Shown: in pieces, positions 57,891 through 64,000 of the stretch
Numbering within the stretch: position 1 is the stretch's first letter
Layout of the letters: each line of letters begins with the position of its first letter
DNA from: Paraspadella gotoi
Lineage: Eukaryota; Chaetognatha
Direction of reading: 5' to 3'
Assembly: GCA_051294375.1 (NCBI GenBank)
Contig: JBJCIZ010000836.1
Location: 1-64,000 of the forward strand
Length of the DNA: 64,000 bases
The notes under the pieces: model-generated
The model's input: only the letters and a program-made list of their open reading frames with translations
Databases searched by the model: none
What the model was told of the DNA's origin: nothing
Made by a program: the position numbers and the translations under genes

Positions 57891-58276
57891 GATTGGGAGA
57901 GTGGGTGAGAGAAGTGAGAGGAGGCGAGGAGAGTGAAAGGGAGGGAGATGGAGAAGGAGAAGAGGAAGAAGAAGAAGAAGAAACTGTTTTTGACAGGAGA
58001 ATTGTATATAATACCATGTAAATATTTTTTGTAGTTTTTTTTTTTAGCTAGGGTTAGTTAGTTTTTCATTGTTATACATTGCTATTTTATATTAAATATC
58101 AAAAGAATTAACTTCTTTTTTTTTTAATTCTTTTTTTTTTAATTCTTTTTTTAATCTACTATTTCAGAAGAAGGATTCACAACCGTTTCACAAATGGATA
58201 ATTCTGATGTATGAATTAAAGAGAAAAGGGATACATTGTTGTAAAAATGTAAATAAATAAATTCTAAAAATATATA
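57891..58276. other. 3' flank of the mucin-like gene
   Basis: Purine-rich to 57990, then AT-rich with T runs. AATAAATAAA near 58250-58260 may be the poly(A) signal. The flank ends at the LTR. Confidence 0.4.
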
Positions 58277-58315
58277 TGTGGCAGCAACCACACGTGACCT
58301 TCTGTAACCAAACGT

Positions 58316-58357
<42 letters not shown>

Positions 58358-58522
58358 CTCTCGCTCAACATACGATTTTACCAAGTTGTCCTCGTTGTCC
58401 TTACTAGTTCTGTATTGTCTCATTGTTTAGACTTAGCATCTCAAATTGTTAATGTTATTCTTTATTGTTGGAGAATAAATCATTCTCGATCGAAACCTTT
58501 GTCGTAATTATCTCCTGCCACA
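58277..58522 (+). mobile_element. 5' LTR of Ty3/CsRn1-like element
   Basis: 246 bp, starts TGTGGCAG and ends TGCCACA. It matches the 3' LTR (63152-63391) nearly base for base outside the (CT)n tract, where lengths differ. No clear target duplication is seen (ATATA before, ATTAA after). AATAAA lies at 58473-58478. Confidence 0.92.
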
Positions 58523-58524
58523 CG

Positions 58525-58540
58525 TGGTGAACCCGACGTA
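58525..58540 (+). promoter_or_regulatory. Primer binding site, tRNA-Trp-like
   Basis: TGGTGAACCCGACGTA differs by one base from the complement of an animal tRNA-Trp 3' end as I recall it (TGGTGACCCCGACGT). A tRNA-Trp primer is typical of the CsRn1 lineage. Confidence 0.6.
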
Positions 58541-58666
58541 ATTTTTCTCCCTCCTTGAAACGAAAAAATCAAAAACAAAAATGAAACTTTACCTCGCTTT
58601 CGCTCCAAAAGAATAACGACTTTCGCTCGTCCACAAAACGCCAGTCAACTAAGAAGAGTTCCCAAG

Positions 58667-59799
58667 ATGCCCGTCAACACCCGCAACGTCTCTCGGTCCG
58701 AGGCAGCGAGGACGCATTCCACGACGCCGCGACGTCGGCATCGTTGCCGCCAACGTCGCCGCCATGGACCATCGACACCCTCGCGCAAATCGTGATGCAA
58801 TTACATGACGACATGCAAAAACAATTGACCGCCCTCACGGAGAAGGTCAACAAAAATAAGGTGAATTCAAACGACGAGTCGTCCGAGATCCCGCCCTTGC
58901 GACCGGAAGCGACGACTACGACGCCGTCCCCAGAGGCAACGCCATTACAACACGACCAAGAACGCCGAAACTTCCGAGTTTCGACCCAGACAACATCGAC
59001 GAATGGATCGACGCAATTGATAACGCCTTCGAGGTTGCCGACGTTGTCGATCCCCGCGTCAAGAAGGCGCACACGCTCGCGGCGATCCCGACAGATCGCC
59101 ACCGTCATCTCAGTCCAACGCGTCAAACAGGACAAATCACTCAATTCATACACAAATCTAGTAACTCACCTCAAAGAGATCTATGGCGATGGAAAGACAC
59201 AGCGCGCTGCTAAGCTGCTGAAGATGACATCGCTTAAAGGAAGCACTCCCCTCCAGCACCTCGCTGCTCTGAAGTCACAGTGCCAAGGCCTCAAAATCGA
59301 CGACATCCTCAAAGCCCTCCTCGTCGCCTCCCTCCCAACTTCAGTTCGTGACCACGTCCTCAAAGAAGAAGAAGACGTCGATGTCTCGCCAAAAAAAAGC
59401 CAACTTAATTTCTTCACTCCCTCAGGACAGCTCCGCAATCAAACAGCTTCAGTCAACGCCCTGACCTTCACAAGCCCGTTTGAAGACCCAGCGGATGAGC
59501 AGGTTGAGCCACCAGAAGAATTCGCAGATCCAGAGGCCGACACTACGCCCATCTCCTATGCCAACGCCGTCAAGAGGATTTACTCAAGACCGCCGCTACG
59601 CCTGCGGAACCAGCAACAATCACGACGCCAACCACAACAACAACAACGACGTCCACCACCATCGGATTTCCGCACACGAAACCCTCTTCCTCCCGGCGAA
59701 AAGAAGTGCGTCTATCACTATGTCCATGGCCATAAAGCATTCCAATGTGACGGACCGCCGTGCAGCATGGCGTCAAATGCCAACGCCGGCGGCCGCTAG
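58667..59799 (+). pseudogene. gag: gag of the Ty3/CsRn1-like element, frameshifted
   Basis: The capsid precursor packages the element's RNA in the cytoplasm. The likely start is ATG 58667, but that frame stops early. The long frame begins at ATG 58744. Within it the segment at about 58968-59100 is only meaningful in another frame (PSFDPDNIDEWIDAI), and the sequence returns to the first frame by about 59130 (NLVTHLKEIYGDGKTQ). Thus at least three small indels are implied, so as assembled the gene would not give a normal Gag. The C-terminus holds CVYHYVHGHKAFQCDGPPC, a C-H-C-C arrangement in place of the usual CCHC knuckle, as reported for CsRn1-type elements. It overlaps pol by about 40 bp. 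Confidence 0.75.
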
Positions 59800-62700
59800 T
59801 CGCCCGCGTCGCCGGCCAATCAACATCAAAACTTTTCTACCTGCGCGACCCTGATGCCGGCGTGGAGTGGCTCGTCGACGGTGGTTCCGAAGCCACCCTT
59901 TTACCCGCTACTGCCTCCGATCGCGCAAAGGCAGCGGCGGATCCTGTTGCCCTCAAAGCAGCCCTTGACGCCGCAAATTTTCCAATGCTCCACGCCGCCA
60001 ACAACACGCCCATCAAGATTTTTGGCATCAAAGAGATGAACATTCGCCTTGGCACCCGCGCCTACCCATACCTCGTCGCCCTCGCCGACGTCGCCACTCC
60101 AATCCTTGGTGCCGATTTCTTGATGGAATTCCACCTCGGCGTCGACCACCGACGCCGCCTACTCCTCAATCTTGATGACTTTAGCGTCATTGCCGGCCAC
60201 GCTGGAATAGGTTTCCCTACACCTCCTCCCAGTGTCCACCATGTCCGCGACGTCTACTCAACACTCCTTGATGAGCGCCCAGAACTCACTAAGCTCGTTT
60301 TCAATGCCGCACCTCCAAAGCATGGTGTGGAGCACCATATCCCAACAAAGGGCCCACCAGTCCACGCCCGTGCTCGACGCCTCGCCCCCGACCAACTTGC
60401 AGCCGCAAAAGCTGAATTCCAAAAGATGGAAGAACTCGGCATCATACGCCGATCTACCTCAGCATGGGCATCGCCACTTCATGTTACCCGAAAACCAGAT
60501 GGCTCCCTTCGCCCTTGTGGCGACTACCGGCGCCTCAATGGCGCCACCATTGATGATCGGTATCCAATCCGACACCTGATGGACTTTAATGCTGATATAG
60601 CAGGGAAGACCGTCTTCTCTAAGATAGACTTGTGCAAAGGCTATCACCAGATACCTGTCGCCAAGGGGGATCGCCACAAGACAGCCATCATCACTCCATT
60701 CGGTCTTTTTGAATTTGATTTCATGCCATTTGGGCTCAAAAACGCCGCACAAGACTTTCAGCGCATGATGGACCGTGTCCTCAGCGGCATTCCTCATGTC
60801 TTCATTTACCTTGATGACCTTCTTGTAGCCTCTAGCTCTCACGAAGAACATCTTGAAGACCTCAAACAAGTCTTCAATGCCCTCGCCAACAATGGCCTCG
60901 TTGTCAACAGAGCAAAGTGTGTGTTTGGCGCCTCAAGTCTTGAGTTTCTTGGCTACCATGTCGACCGTCATGGCATCAGACCACTTCCGACCAAGGTGGA
61001 CGCCATCCGCAACATGGCCACACCAAACACCATCAAGGAACTCCAACGCTTCCTGGGGATGTTAAACTACTATCGCCGTTTCATTCCCCATGCCGCTCAT
61101 CACCTCGCCCCTCTTTACGAGCTCCTTCAAGGAAAACGGCGCACCTTCAAGTGGGCGGAGCAACAAGAAGCTGCCTTCGGCGCCATCAAGGATGCCCTTG
61201 CCGATGCCACCCTTCTCGTCCATCCGGTTGATGGCGCCCCACTCGCTCTCACCGTCGATGCTTCCGACGTCGCGATTGGCGCCGTCCTCGAACAACGTGT
61301 TGAGGAATCCTGGCAGCCATTAGGATTCTTCTCCAAAGGCCTCCAAGGATCTCAAAGAAAATGGCCGCCATTTGATAAAGAGTTGTACGCCGCCCACACC
61401 GCCATCCGCCACTTTCGCCCTTATGTGGAAGGGCGCCGCTTTACGCTCTACAGCGACCACATTTCACTTGTCCCTGCACTCAGGAAAAAAGCAGAACCAC
61501 ACACGATGCGTCAAACGTATCAACTCGCGGGAATCGCCGAGTTCACCGGCGACATTCGACATATTTCCGGAAAGGCAAACGTCGTCGCTGACGCCCTTTC
61601 CCGCCCACCAAGCGCACCACCTCGGCCAGAACCAGCCCCAACAACTAAATCCAAAGACGAGGACCGCGAGAAAGATGATGTCATCGCCACAATCAACGCC
61701 ATTGGCACTGCAAGTGTCAACCTGGAGGCAATGGCCGCTGACCAGGAAGACGACGACGATGTCCAGCGCCTCCTCAATGATTCCCACACAGCCCTCCGTC
61801 TCAAACGCATCACAATCGGCCGTGCATCGCTCATCTGCGACGTTTCCGGTGCGCGGGCGCGCCCACTCGTTCCTGAGACATGGCGGCGCCGAATATTTGA
61901 TGCCACTCACAATGTCGGCCACCCCGGCGTCAAGGCGTCAAAGACTCTTGTATCAAAACGTTTTGTTTGGCCCTCTGTCTCCAGTGATGTCGGGCGATGG
62001 GCGGGTGCGTGTGACACATGCCAGCGCGCTAAAGTCCAACGGCACGTGCGCGCACCACTACAACACTTTGACCCTCCTACAAAAAGGTTTGCGCATGTCC
62101 ACGTCGATCTTGTAGGTCCACTGCCCCCTGCTTCCGGCCACACCCACCTTCTCACAATCATCGACCGCTTCACGCGCTGGCCAGAAGTGGCGCCGCTGCG
62201 TGACACTTCCGCCGCCTCCATCGCCAACGCCTTCCTTCTTTACTGGGTCTCCCGCTTTGGCGTGCCCGCCGTTGTCACAACAGATAGAGGCGCCCAATTC
62301 ACTTCCGAACTGTGGCGTCAAGTAGCGGCAGTGGTGGGTTTTGACCCTGCCACTACCACGGCGTACCATCCCCAGGCGAACGGGATGGTGGAAAGACTTC
62401 ATCGCACCCTCAAGGCAGCCCTTCGTGCGCGTTGTGACTCAGCTGGTAACAACTGGCTCCAACAGCTTCCCTGGACGCTCCTCAGCCTCCGAGCAACTCC
62501 AAGAGACGGGTCCGATATTTCTCCGGCTGAGCTAGCACTCGGAGAGACACTGACGCTTCCCGGACAGCTGCTTCCGGTCCCGACAACTGACGCAGACGCT
62601 GACGCCCGTGCGCGCATTCTTGAAGAGCTGCGTGCGGACGTCGCCCTGATGCAGCCTTTCCCAACATCTTGGCACACGATAATACCTTCACAAGTCCCCG

Positions 62701-63104
62701 AGACGCTCGCGGACGCCACGCGCGTCTACATCCGGCGCGACGGCCATTCGACACCTCTCCAGCCACCATACGACGGTCCATATATCGTCATTGAACGGGG
62801 TGAAAAAACTTTCAAAGTAGAAATTCCTGGGAGAGGCGTGGAGACGATCTCCGTCGACCGACTCAAACCCGCCGTCCTCGACGCCGATATTCCACCTCCT
62901 TCGCCTCCCCCGGCTCCGCGCCGCGGACGCCCACGTCTCGCTTCGCGAGCGCCTCCGCCAATGCCCCCGATCATTCCACCGCCTCCTCCCGCGTCACCGT
63001 CTATCATCCCAACACTCAGACGTCAGGCGAATCAAGTTCCAGGCCTGCTAAACATTTTGCCTACGATGCTGCAACCACCGGACGAAGATGAAACCTATCA
63101 ATAA
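59760..63104 (+). CDS. pol: pol polyprotein of the Ty3/CsRn1-like element
   Basis: One open frame of 1114 codons, shifted -1 relative to gag, likely reached by ribosomal frameshifting. Order: protease with LVDGGSEA (D40, an unusual DGG in place of DTG/DSG); reverse transcriptase with FSKIDLCKGYHQIPV, FMPFGLKNA and YLDD at 350-353; RNase H with TVDASDVAIGAVLEQ and LYSDH; integrase with a HHCC finger (HNVGHPGVKAS...CDTC) and the DD35E triad D783, D842, E878; then a GPY/F module (PPYDGPYIVIERG) and a Pro-rich tail. There are no stops or frameshifts, unlike the copy at 48.7-53.7 kb. It copies the element's RNA into DNA and inserts it in the nucleus. The first codons (about 1-20) overlap gag and may not be an independent start. 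Confidence 0.93.
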   Translation: MQHGVKCQRRRPLVARVAGQSTSKLFYLRDPDAGVEWLVDGGSEATLLPATASDRAKAAADPVALKAALDAANFPMLHAANNTPIKIFGIKEMNIRLGTRAYPYLVALADVATPILGADFLMEFHLGVDHRRRLLLNLDDFSVIAGHAGIGFPTPPPSVHHVRDVYSTLLDERPELTKLVFNAAPPKHGVEHHIPTKGPPVHARARRLAPDQLAAAKAEFQKMEELGIIRRSTSAWASPLHVTRKPDGSLRPCGDYRRLNGATIDDRYPIRHLMDFNADIAGKTVFSKIDLCKGYHQIPVAKGDRHKTAIITPFGLFEFDFMPFGLKNAAQDFQRMMDRVLSGIPHVFIYLDDLLVASSSHEEHLEDLKQVFNALANNGLVVNRAKCVFGASSLEFLGYHVDRHGIRPLPTKVDAIRNMATPNTIKELQRFLGMLNYYRRFIPHAAHHLAPLYELLQGKRRTFKWAEQQEAAFGAIKDALADATLLVHPVDGAPLALTVDASDVAIGAVLEQRVEESWQPLGFFSKGLQGSQRKWPPFDKELYAAHTAIRHFRPYVEGRRFTLYSDHISLVPALRKKAEPHTMRQTYQLAGIAEFTGDIRHISGKANVVADALSRPPSAPPRPEPAPTTKSKDEDREKDDVIATINAIGTASVNLEAMAADQEDDDDVQRLLNDSHTALRLKRITIGRASLICDVSGARARPLVPETWRRRIFDATHNVGHPGVKASKTLVSKRFVWPSVSSDVGRWAGACDTCQRAKVQRHVRAPLQHFDPPTKRFAHVHVDLVGPLPPASGHTHLLTIIDRFTRWPEVAPLRDTSAASIANAFLLYWVSRFGVPAVVTTDRGAQFTSELWRQVAAVVGFDPATTTAYHPQANGMVERLHRTLKAALRARCDSAGNNWLQQLPWTLLSLRATPRDGSDISPAELALGETLTLPGQLLPVPTTDADADARARILEELRADVALMQPFPTSWHTIIPSQVPETLADATRVYIRRDGHSTPLQPPYDGPYIVIERGEKTFKVEIPGRGVETISVDRLKPAVLDADIPPPSPPPAPRRGRPRLASRAPPPMPPIIPPPPPASPSIIPTLRRQANQVPGLLNILPTMLQPPDEDETYQ

Positions 63105-63140
63105 CTCTCATAGTCTTCTCCCCACCGGGTCGAAGCCTCG

Positions 63141-63151
63141 GTGGGGGGATG
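63141..63151 (+). other. Polypurine tract
   Basis: GTGGGGGGATG directly before the 3' LTR serves as the plus-strand primer. The same tract flanks the LTR at 48736. Confidence 0.75.
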
Positions 63152-63189
63152 TGTGGCAGCAACCACACGTGACCTTCTGTAACCAAACG

Positions 63190-63229
<40 letters not shown>

Positions 63230-63391
63230 GCTCAACATACGATTTGACCAAGTTGTCCTCGTTGTCCTTACTAGTTCTGTATTGTCTCATTGTTTAGACT
63301 TAGCATCTCAAAATTGTTAATGTTATTCTTTATTGTTGGAGAATAAATCATTCTCGATCGAAACCTTGTGTCGTAATTATCTCCTGCCACA
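63152..63391 (+). mobile_element. 3' LTR of the Ty3/CsRn1-like element
   Basis: 240 bp with TG...CA ends. It differs from the 5' LTR mainly in the CT tract (63191-63231) and a few one-base changes. Confidence 0.92.
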
Positions 63392-64000
63392 ATTAACATT
63401 TTTAATCAGCCGAATTCTTTCTATCAATCTTCACTGTGGGTCCCCCAATTGTTTCTCCTAGACTTATTGTTTGCCCAAATATTCCCCCAAGGAGAAACAA
63501 TATTGGTAAAGTACTTTGTTCCTTAACTAGTAGTACAAGTCACCTCAACTGTAAATAGGGGTCAGTTCGAACCCCTAAGGTCCGAACTTGAGGGGGAGTG
63601 AGGCGTACTTACCACAGGTCTCTCTCTCTAACCTTCCTCTCTCCTCTTTCTTCGAGCCGGTCTATTCCACACGGTCACTTTGCCCTAGCGTTTGGCAATG
63701 ACCTTAGATTGACCGACACAGTAATAGGGCCGAGGCGACCGTAAGGTCAATTGGTCCGGGCGATGATTAAAAAGTGGCATCAGGAGAGAGCTAGACTCAC
63801 TTCTTTCTACTTCTCTTACAACGTCACAATTCTTCACTCTCTCTTCATATTTATTATTACATTTTTCGTCTTCTGGCGAGATCAGTATACTTTTAAGATT
63901 TTTTTAACTTGCCATCATTTTTTCACAATAATTAATTAATTAATTAACTAATTAATTAATTAAAACATTTATTAGTAATCATTAAGTATTAAAGATTCAA
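63392..64000. other. Intergenic DNA with repeat end
   Basis: 63392-63780 is GC-balanced unique sequence with a CT tract (63620-63650). 63880-64000 matches the 18 bp-unit/TTAA-type repeat tail seen near 18090-18180. No gene is seen. Confidence 0.45.

Noticed and set aside
63600-63650. A U1 snRNA start, from TACTTACCACAG
   Set aside because: Only a few bases match, and no stem-loops or Sm site follow.

Overview
The window looks like draft nuclear DNA from an invertebrate animal. Evidence: AT-rich repeat-dense sequence, GT-AG introns that keep frames open, tRNA-derived SINEs, hammerhead-bearing Penelope-like relics, TTAA and hAT miniature transposons, Ty3 retrotransposons, and four runs of N. 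I cannot name the species; arthropod is only a guess. Most of the 64 kb is dispersed repeat DNA. Gene-like material sits in GC-richer islands.

Layout. 1-9.4 kb: nested inverted copies of a roughly 2 kb repeat (family A) with a head hairpin and a (GTC)n tract, plus SINEs. 10.3-12.6 kb: a TTAA-bounded element beside a large fold-back carrying a hammerhead motif in each arm. 13.6-15.8 kb: three assembly gaps. 15.8-24.6 kb: family B repeats, a hammerhead fold-back, SINEs and tandem arrays. 26.7-29.0 kb (minus): a spliced gene with a signal peptide. 30-36 kb: more repeats and two further hammerheads. 36.2-37.5 kb: a Penelope-like RT remnant split by a hAT MITE with perfect 8 bp target duplications, then an LTR-like promoter. 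38.6-42.6 kb: acidic and Thr-rich ORFs (minus), a compact 88-residue RING protein with its own TATA box (plus), and an envelope-like membrane protein (minus). 42.7-44.6 kb: an 860 bp-arm palindrome around a 25 N gap, running into the second TTAA element. 45.9-48.0 kb: a three- or four-exon gene of unknown function. 48.5-53.9 kb (minus): a Ty3 element riddled with frameshifts. 54.5-55.1 kb: integrase fragments. 55.4-57.9 kb: a six-exon gene whose parts read as a membrane mucin. 58.3-63.4 kb: a nearly complete Ty3 element, probably CsRn1 lineage, with LTRs, a tRNA-Trp-like primer site, an atypical CHCC gag finger and a 1114-codon open pol.

How it fits together. The mobile elements fall into autonomous copy-and-paste types (Ty3, Penelope-like) and short non-autonomous types (SINE, hAT and TTAA elements, fold-backs). 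The three genes at 29 kb, 40 kb and 55 kb share a plan: a short signal-peptide exon followed by low-complexity Thr/Pro/Ser or acidic exons. They may be secreted or surface proteins.

The most unusual signals are the hammerhead fold-backs, the head hairpin of family A with apparent compensatory changes, the virus-like 40-42.6 kb cluster and the spliced mucin. Single-base indels dominate the differences between repeat copies, so part of the apparent gene decay may be assembly error.
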